Positions 16,872 to 26,266 of a stretch of DNA of 64,000 nucleotides are shown piece by piece. This stretch comes from Paenirhizobium cremeum (GTDB lineage Bacteria > Pseudomonadota > Alphaproteobacteria > Rhizobiales > Rhizobiaceae), in the NCBI RefSeq assembly GCF_022884085.1, contig NZ_JAGGCS010000006.1, positions 39,531 to 103,530 on the forward strand, written 5' to 3'. Each line of letters opens with the position of its first letter. Position 1 is the first letter of the stretch. Both the position numbers and the translations under genes were made by a program. The notes beneath the pieces are model-generated. The model worked only from the letters and a program-made list of their open reading frames with translations. It did not search any database and was not told the DNA's origin.

Positions 16872-17681
16872 ATGGCCGAGGGTGAAAACGGGATCGTCGG
16901 AACGCAGTTGACTGTGGGCGGGGGTGGCGATGCGCGGCCGATCGCCATGCTGCTGCGCCGGCGCCAGGAGCACACCCCGCCGGCGATACCGGCACTCGTC
17001 TGGCTCGGCGGTTACCGTTCCGACATGACCGGCACCAAGGCCATGGAACTCGACGCGCTTGCGGCCGAAAAGGGGCTCGCTGCAATTCGTTTCGACTATT
17101 CCGGTCACGGCGCTTCCGGCGGCGAGTTCCACAAGGGCACGATCAGCCGCTGGACGGAGGAGGCGCTGGCCGTGCTTGAACATGCCGCGCCGGAAACCGT
17201 TGTTTTGGTCGGCTCCTCCATGGGTGGCTGGATCGCGATCCGTGTCATCCAGGAACTGGCAAGGCTTGGCCGCGGGCCGAAGGTTGCGGGACTGGTGCTG
17301 ATCGCGCCGGCGCCGGATTTCACCATCGACCTCATCGAGCCGAGCCTTTCGGAGGCGGAGCGTGTCTCGCTTTCCGAGCGCGGCTATTTCGAGGAACCCT
17401 CCGAATACAGTCCCGAGCCGAATATCTTCACCCGCGCCCTCATCGAGGACGGCCGGAAAAACCAGGTGCTGAAGGGCATCATCGAGACGGGCTGCCCGGT
17501 GCATATCCTGCAGGGCATGGCCGATCCCGACGTGCCCTACAGGCACGCGCTGAAACTCATGGAATTCCTGCCGGCTGATGACGTAGTGCTGACGCTTGTG
17601 CGCGACGGAGACCACAGGCTGTCCCGGCCGGAGGACATCGCCCGCATGAAGGCGGCAATCGCTTCGATGTTGCCGGAGTGA
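16872..17681 (+). CDS. Alpha/beta hydrolase (serine esterase, ABHD10-like)
   Basis: A 269-residue hydrolase with nucleophile elbow GSSMGG (Ser about 115) and the upstream block [13 protein letters not shown] late acid (ADPDVPY) and His ([11 protein letters not shown]) complete the triad. There is no signal peptide, so it is cytoplasmic. It resembles the ABHD10/acyl-thioesterase group of small serine hydrolases; the substrate is unknown. The ATG at 16872 is preceded by AAGGAGAA. It is divergent from infC, with about 200 bp between them. Confidence 0.88.
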   Translation: MAEGENGIVGTQLTVGGGGDARPIAMLLRRRQEHTPPAIPALVWLGGYRSDMTGTKAMELDALAAEKGLAAIRFDYSGHGASGGEFHKGTISRWTEEALAVLEHAAPETVVLVGSSMGGWIAIRVIQELARLGRGPKVAGLVLIAPAPDFTIDLIEPSLSEAERVSLSERGYFEEPSEYSPEPNIFTRALIEDGRKNQVLKGIIETGCPVHILQGMADPDVPYRHALKLMEFLPADDVVLTLVRDGDHRLSRPEDIARMKAAIASMLPE

Positions 17682-17761
17682 TCGTGTCGCATTTTAACCA
17701 TAGTTGACAAATCCCTAACGCGCCGCGGACCGCGGTGATTGACTCGCACGCCGCTTGAACC

Positions 17762-17777
17762 TTAACGTTTTGTTAAC
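17762..17777. promoter_or_regulatory. CtrA-type box (TTAA-N7-TTAAC)
   Basis: TTAA, seven bases and TTAAC match the full alphaproteobacterial CtrA consensus exactly, 19 bp before the ATG of the BTLCP gene. A weaker half-match, TTAACCATAGTTGAC, lies near 17694-17708. Binding by CtrA at this position would couple the gene to the cell cycle. The motif is seen; the regulation is inferred. Confidence 0.6.
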
Positions 17778-17795
17778 GATTAAGGGGACGAGTTC

Positions 17796-18413
17796 ATGAT
17801 GAACGGTTCGAAAGCGCTTGCTGCGCTGGTGGTTTCGCTGGCGGTCATGGCGCCTGCCAGCACTGCCTTGACGGCGCCGAAGACCCAGTTGTCCATGCAG
17901 ACGGGCAACATCACGTCTCAGCCGATCGGCCATTACGAGTTCTGCCGCAGCTATCCCGATGAATGCAGCGTCCGGACAAGGCCCGGTCCGGCGCCGCGGG
18001 TCACCGCCCATGGCTGGAGCATCGTGCGGGAAGTCAACGGTTCGGTGAATGCCGCGATCACGCCGATGACCGATGCCGAGATATACGGGCGCGAGGAAGT
18101 CTGGGCCTATCCGAGCGATGCCGGCGATTGCGAGGATTACGTTCTCCTGAAGCGCAAGAAGCTGATGGAAGCGGGCTTCTCTCCGTCCGACCTGCTGATT
18201 ACCGTCCTGCGCAAGCCCGACGGAGAAGGCCATGCGGTGCTGACGCTGCGAACCGCGGAGGGCGATTTCGTTCTCGATAACCTCACGGACGACGTCAAGC
18301 TCTGGACCAATACGCCCTACACCTACCTCAAGCGGCAGGCGAGCTTCGATTCGGGCCGCTGGGTCACCATCGAGAACGGCACCACCGACGTCATGGTCGG
18401 CGCTCTCAAGTAA
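17796..18413 (+). CDS. Transglutaminase-like cysteine protease (BTLCP/DUF920)
   Basis: A 205-residue exported protein with a signal peptide (about 1-26, to TALTAPK). The catalytic triad is visible as Cys in AGDCEDYVLLKRKKL (about 112), His in GEGHAVLTL (about 149) and Asp in LDNLTDD (about 165). BTLCP proteins are periplasmic, and the related LapG cleaves adhesins under c-di-GMP control. No LapD or adhesin gene is next to it. A CtrA-type box lies directly upstream. The ATG is MMNGSKALA; the second ATG is also possible. Confidence 0.92.
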   Translation: MMNGSKALAALVVSLAVMAPASTALTAPKTQLSMQTGNITSQPIGHYEFCRSYPDECSVRTRPGPAPRVTAHGWSIVREVNGSVNAAITPMTDAEIYGREEVWAYPSDAGDCEDYVLLKRKKLMEAGFSPSDLLITVLRKPDGEGHAVLTLRTAEGDFVLDNLTDDVKLWTNTPYTYLKRQASFDSGRWVTIENGTTDVMVGALK

Positions 18414-18424
18414 GAACGGGAGCG

Positions 18425-18907
18425 CTACCTTCGGGCGAAGGACAGCGGGAAACCCTCGAACGGCTTGATTTCCTTCAATACGAAGGTCGTTTGCATTTCC
18501 TTGATGCGCGGCAGGCGGCGCACGACAGTCATCGCGAAATCCGCATAGGTGTCGAGGTCCGGCGAGACCACCTGCAACAGGAAGTCGGCATCGCCTGCAA
18601 TGCTGTAGCAGGCGACGACCTCCTTGACCTTCGAGACGCTGGCCGAAAACTCCTCCGCCTCCTGTTCGCTGTGGCTGTCGATCTTGACGCGAATGAAGGC
18701 GAGCACGCCGAGACCGATTTTCTTGCGGTCCAGTGCGGCGCGATAGCCCCTTATGACGCCGGTTTCCTCCAGTTGTCGCATGCGCCGCCAGCATGGCGAG
18801 GTTGAAAGCCCGACCTCCTCCGATAGTGTCTGGTTGGTCATCCGTCCATCGGCCTGCAGCGCCTCCAGTATCCTGACGTCGACCGGCTCCAGCGCATTTT
18901 CAGGCAT
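18425..18907 (-). CDS. Lrp/AsnC family transcriptional regulator
   Basis: A 160-residue regulator. The helix-turn-helix spans residues about 8-60 (VDVRILEALQADGRMTNQTLSEEVGLSTSPCWRRMRQLEETGVI). The RAM/AsnC ligand domain spans about 70-150, with the GDADFLLQV block that packs in the amino-acid pocket. It is divergent from the DUF2000 gene and probably controls it, itself, or both through the intergenic dyad. Confidence 0.92.
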   Translation of the reverse strand: MPENALEPVDVRILEALQADGRMTNQTLSEEVGLSTSPCWRRMRQLEETGVIRGYRAALDRKKIGLGVLAFIRVKIDSHSEQEAEEFSASVSKVKEVVACYSIAGDADFLLQVVSPDLDTYADFAMTVVRRLPRIKEMQTTFVLKEIKPFEGFPLSFARR

Positions 18908-18931
18908 GATCTACCTCCGTGATTTCATAAA

Positions 18932-18949
18932 TTGGTAGATCTTACCTAA
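18932..18949. promoter_or_regulatory. Quasi-palindrome between Lrp-type regulator and DUF2000 gene
   Basis: TTGGTA-GATC-TTACCTAA is an imperfect dyad centred on GATC, 24 bp upstream of the Lrp-type start. A related GATCTACC half-site lies at 18908-18915. AT-rich imperfect dyads are typical Lrp targets. Only the sequence and position are observed. Confidence 0.45.
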
Positions 18950-19034
18950 TTATGGATGGAGGCAGTAATAAAAGATAGGAAATTTCCGGTGCACAGCACT
19001 AGTTTTTGCTCGAAAACACAAAGCCGGAGCAGAA

Positions 19035-19454
19035 ATGAGCGAAGACCTTCGTATCGCCATCGTTGTCAATCCCGAATTGCCTCAGGGTTTTCTCGCCAAT
19101 ACCGTTGGAGCGATCTCCATCGGAATTGGTGCGAAGCTGCCTGTGCTGGCCGCGCGCCGGCTTGAGGACGCCAGGGGGCGGCGGATCGACATCAGTTCCA
19201 GCCTGCCGGTGCCGGTCCTTCAGGCGGATGATGAGGCCTTGCGCAGGCTGATGCTGAAGGCGCTGGCGGGCGCCGATCCGGCGGGCGCCATTGTTCCGTT
19301 CCCGGCTTTCGCCCGTGCCCTGCACATCTATGCCGATTACGAGGCATCCTTGCCGGGTCGGGATCTCGGCGAGGAAAAGATCGACGGCCTCGGGATTGCC
19401 GGGCCGTCGAAATGGGTGAAGTCGCTGACGGGGTCGTTGAAGCTGTTGCGGTGA
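19035..19454 (+). CDS. DUF2000 family protein
   Basis: A 139-residue cytoplasmic protein. It resembles DUF2000 by its start (RIAIVVNPELPQGFLANTVGAIS-type opening), the central PVPVLQADDEAL and the C-terminal IDGLGIAGPSKWVKSLTGSLKLL. Members are structurally related to peptidyl-tRNA hydrolase II, but no activity is established. It lies divergent to an Lrp-type regulator, an arrangement that suggests a role in amino-acid-related metabolism (inference). The ATG is preceded by GGAGCAGAA. Confidence 0.82.
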   Translation: MSEDLRIAIVVNPELPQGFLANTVGAISIGIGAKLPVLAARRLEDARGRRIDISSSLPVPVLQADDEALRRLMLKALAGADPAGAIVPFPAFARALHIYADYEASLPGRDLGEEKIDGLGIAGPSKWVKSLTGSLKLLR

Positions 19455-19577
19455 GGGGGACGTGAGCCGGGTTGTGACCGACGGATACGCCCGGCCACTC
19501 GCTTTTGGCTCGTGGCGTTCGACGCTGAAATCGATTCGCTGGATCGATTTCAGCGGGCGCTTGTGCCCGGTCGCATC

Positions 19578-20561
19578 TCACCCATTCCCGATCAGGATGC
19601 CGGCGGCGAGCACCAGCGATCCGCCGAATACGACCTGCATGACCGCACGGAAGAACGGTGTTTCCATATACTTGTTCTGGATGAAGGCGATGGCCCAGAG
19701 TTCGAAGAACACCACCACCGCGGCGGTCAGCGTCGCCGTCCAGAAATGCGGGATGAGATAGGGCAGGGCGTGGCCGAGGCCGCCGAGAGCGGTCATGATG
19801 CCGGAAGCAAGCCCGCGCTTGATCGGCGAACCGCGGCCGGAAAGCTTTCCGTCGTCATGGGCGGCTTCGGTGAAGCCCATGGAAATGCCCGCGCCGACGG
19901 AGGCCGAGAGGCCGACGAGGAAGGTCTGCCAGGTGTCGCCGGTGGCAAAGGCTGCGGCGAAGATCGGTGCCAGCGTCGAGACCGAGCCGTCCATCAGGCC
20001 GGCAAGGCCGGGCTGCACATAGGTCAGGATGAACTGCCGCCGCGCTGTCTCGTTTTCCTCCGCCGCCACCTCGCCCGGCACATGTCTCTCGCCGAGCATG
20101 GCGGCGATTTCCTCATGGCCCTGCTCGGCCAGTGCCAGATCGCCGAGCAGCTTGCGGGTCGAGGCATCGCTCGTACGCTTGGCGGCCTCCACATAGAAAC
20201 GGTAGGCGCCTTCTTCCATCTTTCCGGCTTCCGCGCGGATCTGCTCCAGCGACTGGTTGGCGCGCAGCCAGTCGGGTTTGCGCTCGTAGAAACCGCCGAC
20301 GTGATCGCGTCGGATCAGGGGAATGCGCTCGCCGAAACGCTGGCGATGCATGTCGATCAGCATGTTGCGATGGGTCTGCTCCACCTCTGCCATGTCCTCG
20401 AACACTTTCGCCGACTGGGGATATTGCGCCCGGAGCTGGTCGGCATAGGCGAGATAGATGCGCGCATCGTCCTCTTCGGACGAAATCGCCAGCGCCAGGA
20501 TTTCCTGCTCGCTGAGGCTGTCGAAGGAGCGCTTTGCCGTTGAAAACAGGCTGCGGAACAT
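19578..20561 (-). CDS. mbfA: Membrane-bound ferritin-like iron exporter
   Basis: A 327-residue fusion. Residues about 10-165 form a ferritin-like/rubrerythrin di-iron domain (EQEILALAISSEEDDARIYLAYA, EVEQTHRNML, LALAEQGHEEI). Residues about 175-327 form a CCC1/VIT1 membrane domain with several helices (LMDGSVSTLAPIFAAAF onwards). This architecture is MbfA, an inner-membrane iron exporter of rhizobia and Agrobacterium that protects against iron and peroxide. Irr represses it at low iron, and a good iron control element lies upstream here. It is divergent from a truncated globin. Confidence 0.95.
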   Translation of the reverse strand: MFRSLFSTAKRSFDSLSEQEILALAISSEEDDARIYLAYADQLRAQYPQSAKVFEDMAEVEQTHRNMLIDMHRQRFGERIPLIRRDHVGGFYERKPDWLRANQSLEQIRAEAGKMEEGAYRFYVEAAKRTSDASTRKLLGDLALAEQGHEEIAAMLGERHVPGEVAAEENETARRQFILTYVQPGLAGLMDGSVSTLAPIFAAAFATGDTWQTFLVGLSASVGAGISMGFTEAAHDDGKLSGRGSPIKRGLASGIMTALGGLGHALPYLIPHFWTATLTAAVVVFFELWAIAFIQNKYMETPFFRAVMQVVFGGSLVLAAGILIGNG

Positions 20562-20578
20562 GAATGGAAGACTCCAAT

Positions 20579-20597
20579 TTTTAGAATTATTCTAAAA
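20579..20597. promoter_or_regulatory. Iron control element (Irr-type ICE) of mbfA
   Basis: TTTTAGAAT and ATTCTAAAA form a perfect 19-bp dyad, 17 bp upstream of the mbfA ATG. This is the ICE pattern TTTAGAA-N3-TTCTAAA bound by Irr in rhizobia. Both its position next to mbfA and its sequence support the call. It could also influence the divergent globin gene about 175 bp away. Confidence 0.85.
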
Positions 20598-20772
20598 TAA
20601 GTGCCTGCCCTACCACTGGTCAAGAGGCTGGCGTAAGGCCAATCGACGCAGATCGATCGCATTCCGCCACGCCCGCGCACATAGATGCGACGATCGGCCC
20701 CGGCCCTCCCGTTTGACGAATGCCAGCCGTAAGAGCATGAGAAGGTTACGCGGCAACGCAAAGGAGAAGGTC

Positions 20773-21246
20773 ATGGAAAACGAACTGACCGGGAGGGCGG
20801 CCAACCGCGCCGAGATCCTGGAAAGAGCCGCCGCCGAGATGGCGGCGATGGGCGTCGACGTGGCCTTCATCGACCGTCTCGTCGAGACCTTCTACGGCCG
20901 TGTGCAGGCGCATGAGACGCTCGGCCCCGTTTTCGATACGCGGCTTGCCGGGCGATGGCCCGCCCATCTTCAGCGCATGAAGGCTTTCTGGACTTCGGTG
21001 GCTTTCAAGAATGGCGCCTATGGCGGCAAGCCGGTCCAGGCCCATCAAGGGGTGAATGGCATCACCGAGGGGCTTTTTATCGAATGGCTAGTGCTTTTCC
21101 GCGCGACGCTTGCCGATCTTGAGGCGAGCGAGGCGGCGCAGGCTTGGTTCATGGCGACCGCCGAACGTATCGCCCGCAGTCTGGTTCTCTCTCTTTTCTA
21201 CAATCCGGCCTTCGACGACCCCCGCCGCAAGGCATCCGCCGGATGA
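20773..21246 (+). CDS. Group III truncated hemoglobin
   Basis: A 157-residue globin. The pattern FIDRLVETFYGRVQAHETLGPVF, then WPAHLQRMKAFWTSVAFKNGAYGGKPVQAH, is typical of group III (P-type) truncated hemoglobins, with the proximal His in VQAHQGV (about residue 94). Such globins bind heme and O2/NO; a physiological role here is unknown. The ATG at 20773 follows AAGGAGAAGG. It sits divergent to mbfA. Confidence 0.9.
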   Translation: MENELTGRAANRAEILERAAAEMAAMGVDVAFIDRLVETFYGRVQAHETLGPVFDTRLAGRWPAHLQRMKAFWTSVAFKNGAYGGKPVQAHQGVNGITEGLFIEWLVLFRATLADLEASEAAQAWFMATAERIARSLVLSLFYNPAFDDPRRKASAG

Positions 21247-22539
<1,293 letters not shown>

Positions 22540-22566
22540 GCCAAAACAATTCAGAAGACGAGTTCG

Positions 22567-22597
22567 AAAGCCCCGGATCGAAAGATCTGGGGCTTTT
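22567..22597 (+). terminator. Rho-independent terminator after the TRAP binding-protein gene
   Basis: AAAGCCCC-GATC pairs with GATC-GGGGCTTT across a GAAA loop with one mismatch, followed by TTTTT. It lies 27 bp past the stop codon. Confidence 0.88.
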
Positions 22598-22654
22598 TGC
22601 CGTGATAGGGAAGCCTGCATCCCCGGTCGCAAAGCCGCTGCGGCGGCTTTCGCC

Positions 22655-23473
22655 TCAGGACGTCTGCGCCTTCAGATAGCTGCGGGGCGAACGGCCGAGC
22701 ATGCGCCGGAACATGGTGGAAAAGGCCGCGATATTCTCGTAGCCGGCGTCAAGCGCGACATTGGTGATCGTCTCGCCATCCGCCAGTCTTGGCAGGGATG
22801 CGAAAAGACATGCCTGCTGCCGCCAGGTCACGAAGCTCATTCCGGTTTCCGCACGAAACAGCCGCGTGAAGGAGCGACGGCCGATGCCCATGTCCCGCGC
22901 CCAGTCGTCGATGCTGACGCTTGCCGAGGGAACTTTCAGGAATTGCCGGCAAAGCCGTGCCAGTCTTTGGTCATTGGGAAAGGGCAGGCCGAGCGGCCGT
23001 TCCGGTAATTGGCGGAATTCGTCGAGCAGCAGGTCGGTGACCATGGCCAGACGGTTCTGTCTGACCGGTTTTTCCTCCACTTCGATCAGTTCCTCGATCA
23101 GGTTTTGCGTAAGCGGAGTGACTTCGACCACGCGCGGCCGGCTGGCGCCGTCGCTTGCGACATTCACATAGATGGAGCGCATTTCAACGGCGCTGACCAT
23201 CTCGGCGGAATGTTCCATGCCGGCGGGAATGATGAGGGCATGGCCAGGCGGGATCATCCATCGCCTGTCATCCGTGCTGACGAGCACGATGCCACGCCGT
23301 GCGAACCAGAGCTGTGCGCGCCTGTGCGAATGAAGGGCAACTTTGAAACCGGCGGGATAAACGCGGCCAAGCGCCAGAACCGGCTCGTTTGCCTGCTCGA
23401 TCCAGATGAGGCTCTGATTGTGGTAGTCCCGGTCGACGCTCTGAGCAGCCCCGGTAAGATCAATAACGCGCAT
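22655..23473 (-). CDS. AraC family regulator with N-terminal cupin
   Basis: A 272-residue regulator. Residues about 20-110 form a cupin sensor (GFKVALHSHRRAQLWFARRGIVLV, then PPGHALIIPAGMEHSAEM). Residues about 165-270 carry the two AraC helix-turn-helix motifs (WARDMGIGRRSFTRLFRAETGMSFVTWRQQ and ALDAGYENIAAFSTMFRRMLGRSPR). I chose the ATG at 23473 (MRVIDLTG); an upstream start at 23509 exists. It is divergent from an Fsr-like exporter and is its likely regulator. Confidence 0.9.
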   Translation of the reverse strand: MRVIDLTGAAQSVDRDYHNQSLIWIEQANEPVLALGRVYPAGFKVALHSHRRAQLWFARRGIVLVSTDDRRWMIPPGHALIIPAGMEHSAEMVSAVEMRSIYVNVASDGASRPRVVEVTPLTQNLIEELIEVEEKPVRQNRLAMVTDLLLDEFRQLPERPLGLPFPNDQRLARLCRQFLKVPSASVSIDDWARDMGIGRRSFTRLFRAETGMSFVTWRQQACLFASLPRLADGETITNVALDAGYENIAAFSTMFRRMLGRSPRSYLKAQTS

Positions 23474-23603
23474 TTGGCCCACTCTCGAAAGAATTCGACC
23501 ACAACACAAAAGCGGGCCAGCGACAAGCCGGATATGACGAGTGTCAATCCGCGCAGGGGTATATGCGGATCAGGTTTATCATCAAGGACGAGGGACAAAA
23601 AAG

Positions 23604-24806
23604 ATGGCCAGCATAGCAGCCAGCGAAGGCCGGGTCGAAAGGACTGCCTTCTCCATCATTTTCGCCGCAAGCTTCTGCCACATGCTCAATGACATCATGC
23701 AGTCGCTTCTGACGTCGCTCTACCCGCTTCTGAAGGATAACTACGCACTCGATTTCGTGCAGATCGGTCTTCTGACATTTGCCTTTCAGGTTACGGCATC
23801 GCTGCTGCAGCCGGCCGTCGGCATCGTCACCGATCGCTGGCCCATGCCGTTTTCCCTGCCGGCGGCGATGCTGTCCACCTGCGCCGGCCTGATTACCCTT
23901 GCCTATGCCGGGCATTTCTCGGTGCTGGTGGTCGGGGCCTGCCTGATCGGTATCGGTTCTGCGATCTTCCATCCCGAAGCATCGCGCGTGGCCCGGCTTG
24001 CATCCGGCGGCCGACATGGTCTGGCGCAGTCCTTCTTCCCGGTCGGCGGCAATACCGGCACGGCCATCGGTCCGCTGCTTGCGGCCTTCATCGTCATTCC
24101 GCGCGGACAGGGCGTGCTGAGCTGGTTCTCGCTGATCGCGCTTCTCGGTTTCGGCGTACTCTCGGGCGTCAGCGTCTGGTACATGCGCCACCGCCGCAGC
24201 AATGCCGGGCGACCCTTGCCCAACAGGACGCTGCCGCTGCCGCGCTCCCAGGTGGCCTGGACGCTCGCCATCCTGATCGTGCTGACGGCGACCAAGAATG
24301 CCTATCTGGCCAGCCTTTCCAGCTACTTCACCTTCTTCGCCATCCATAAGTTCGGGGTCGGCGTGCAGGACGCCCAGATCATGCTGTTCCTCTTCCTCGG
24401 CGCATCGGCGGCCGGAGTCTTCTTCGGCGGGCCGATCGGCGACCGTTTCGGTTCGCGGGCGGTAATCTGGTTCTCGATCCTCGGTGTCATCCCCTTCGCG
24501 CTGCTGCTTCCCTATGCTGACCTGTTCTGGACCTCGGTGCTGGTGGTGGTGATCGGCTTCATCTTTTCCTCCGCCTTCTCGGCCATCGTCGTTTTCGCGC
24601 AGGAACTTGTGCCCGGTCGCGTCGGGCTGATCGCCGGCCTGTTCTTCGGTTTTGCCTTCGGTTTCGGCGGCATCGGCGCAGCCGTCCTCGGCGTCTTCGC
24701 CGACAGGCAGGGCATCGAGTTCGTCTACAATGTCTGCTCCTACATGCCGCTTCTCGGCCTGCTGACCGTTCTCCTTCCACGCCTGCCGAGTGAGCGGCGC
24801 GCGTAA
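23604..24806 (+). CDS. MFS transporter, fosmidomycin-resistance (Fsr)-like
   Basis: A 400-residue protein with about 12 transmembrane helices. The N-terminus (FCHMLNDIMQSLLTSLYPLLKDNYALDF) and the GGNTGTAIGPLLAAF motif are typical of the Fsr/fosmidomycin efflux family. GGPIGDRFGSRAV is the MFS motif between helices. It likely exports a small hydrophobic or phosphonate-like drug under control of the divergent AraC protein. A role in resistance is known for E. coli Fsr; the natural substrate here is unknown. Confidence 0.88.
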   Translation: MASIAASEGRVERTAFSIIFAASFCHMLNDIMQSLLTSLYPLLKDNYALDFVQIGLLTFAFQVTASLLQPAVGIVTDRWPMPFSLPAAMLSTCAGLITLAYAGHFSVLVVGACLIGIGSAIFHPEASRVARLASGGRHGLAQSFFPVGGNTGTAIGPLLAAFIVIPRGQGVLSWFSLIALLGFGVLSGVSVWYMRHRRSNAGRPLPNRTLPLPRSQVAWTLAILIVLTATKNAYLASLSSYFTFFAIHKFGVGVQDAQIMLFLFLGASAAGVFFGGPIGDRFGSRAVIWFSILGVIPFALLLPYADLFWTSVLVVVIGFIFSSAFSAIVVFAQELVPGRVGLIAGLFFGFAFGFGGIGAAVLGVFADRQGIEFVYNVCSYMPLLGLLTVLLPRLPSERRA

Positions 24807-24941
24807 ACGTCGGGAGGTCGGCTATCCGCCGGGCTCCCGTTTCCATTTGTGGGGCACCATCGCTGTGAAGACCCGGTATCGCCGGCGGATGACTCGTGCT
24901 AGGAGCGGCGCTTCTTTTGATCGAACCACCGGCGGGGCTCC

Positions 24942-25445
24942 ATGACCATCGCACTTTATGCTGACTACGTCGCGGATCTGAGGAGCCTGTTCGCCGAGCT
25001 TGACCGTTCGTCGGAGCAGTTCCAGACATTCGACGTACGAGTGGAACTGGCAGTCGCAGGCGGGCTCATCGTTTATGAAACAAAGCGCCGGAAGGGTCTG
25101 ACAGACAGCCTTTTTTACGGCCGCTCCGCCAGCACCGGCGCCAACCAGCAGATCTCGCAGGCCACGGCCTTCGCCGCGATCGATCGTTTCCTGGCTCTCG
25201 GCCAGTTCATAGCTCTTGCGGGGGATGCTTCACAGGACCACGCAATGGATGCCGGATACCCGCATTGCGCCGTCAACTTCTCCTATCGGAAGAAGGGGCA
25301 CCCCAAGGCGCTTTCCATGCTCATGGTCTTCATCGGTTTCAACGACGATGCCGATGCGCTCGCCTATGCCGAAAAAGCCGAGGACATCTCTACGTTCGTG
25401 AGCGCGCGGCCCTGCAAGGGAGATCGCGCCCACGAGTGGAAGTGA
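24942..25445 (+). CDS. Hypothetical protein, 167 aa
   Basis: I do not recognise this family. The protein is soluble, mixed alpha/beta in appearance, with no signal peptide or membrane helix. The first 60 residues are acidic and amphipathic (YADYVADLRSLFAELDRSSEQF). A Gly/Ala-rich middle (ATAFAAIDRFLALGQFIALAGDASQ) precedes YPHCAVNFSYRKKGH. The ATG lies 6 nt behind GGCGGGG. Codon use looks like its neighbours. It ends 12 bp before the converging PNPOx-like gene. Confidence 0.7.
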   Translation: MTIALYADYVADLRSLFAELDRSSEQFQTFDVRVELAVAGGLIVYETKRRKGLTDSLFYGRSASTGANQQISQATAFAAIDRFLALGQFIALAGDASQDHAMDAGYPHCAVNFSYRKKGHPKALSMLMVFIGFNDDADALAYAEKAEDISTFVSARPCKGDRAHEWK

Positions 25446-25457
25446 GACCTTGGCGCC

Positions 25458-26198
25458 TTATTGGTTGCCGGCCTCTTCATAAAGTCGCTGGGCCTCGGTC
25501 AGTGCGTCGTCCAGCCTTGTTCCGGCCCCATAGAGCGAGAGCGTTTCCGGCTTCGATACGCCGGCCGGAAGATGCGGCGAGACTTCCGTCTCTCCGAGTA
25601 CCGTGCGGACCGGAATGACACCGGCCCATATCGGCAGGCCGTAATCCTCCTCGTCATCGCCGACGCCCTTGGCGCGAATCTTGGCCGAAGCATCCTCGAT
25701 CCGCATGCCGATGACGGCCGTCGCCTTGATCTCCTGCCCGGTGGTTGGTCTCAGCAGTGCGCTGCGGTCCGGATAGAAGCGGTCAACGACGGCGCGCAGC
25801 GCCTTTCCCTTCTCGACCGGGTCTTCCACCAGCCGGGCGGTGCCGAAGCACATGGCCGAGCGGTAATTGGCCGAATGGTGGAAGCCGGAGCGGGCGAGCA
25901 CCAGCCCGTCCAGATGCGAGACCGTCAGGCAGGCCCGCGTTCCGGTCTTGAGATGGCGCAGCATGCGGCTGGCTGACGAACCGTGCCAGTAGAGCATGTC
26001 GCCTTCGCGCCAATGGATCGTCGGCGTGCAGAAGGGCTGGCCGTCGATGACATAGGCGACATGACAGAGCATGCCGGCATCGAGGATCGCATACACGGCG
26101 GTGCGGTCATAGCTGCCGCGTTCGTGCAGGCGCTTGATCCGGTTGCGGTCGGTGATGGGGTAGGAGCCGGTTCCGGTTTCGATGCTGCTGGTGGACAT
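25458..26198 (-). CDS. Pyridoxamine 5'-phosphate oxidase-like flavin-binding protein
   Basis: A 246-residue split-barrel protein of the NimA/PNPOx-like group. Residues about 20-150 include RGSYDRTAVYAILDAGMLCHVAYVIDGQPFCTPTIHWREGDMLYWHGSSASRML, the family's cofactor-binding stretch. It should bind FMN, F420 or heme; the reaction is unknown. It is divergent from a MocR-type PLP regulator, which fits a link to vitamin B6 metabolism (inference). Confidence 0.87.
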   Translation of the reverse strand: MSTSSIETGTGSYPITDRNRIKRLHERGSYDRTAVYAILDAGMLCHVAYVIDGQPFCTPTIHWREGDMLYWHGSSASRMLRHLKTGTRACLTVSHLDGLVLARSGFHHSANYRSAMCFGTARLVEDPVEKGKALRAVVDRFYPDRSALLRPTTGQEIKATAVIGMRIEDASAKIRAKGVGDDEEDYGLPIWAGVIPVRTVLGETEVSPHLPAGVSKPETLSLYGAGTRLDDALTEAQRLYEEAGNQ

Positions 26199-26241
26199 GA
26201 CCTTGCCTTCCTCAATGTTGTCGGTCTATCTATCCAGAGGC

Positions 26242-26263
26242 ATTGGTTCGAAATAGCTCCAAT
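26242..26263. promoter_or_regulatory. ATTGG-N12-CCAAT dyad between MocR and PNPOx-like genes
   Basis: Inverted 5-bp arms ATTGG and CCAAT, 12 bp apart, lie in the 68-bp divergent region. They directly abut the MocR ATG, so binding would repress the regulator itself. Confidence 0.4.
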
Positions 26264-26266
26264 TTC

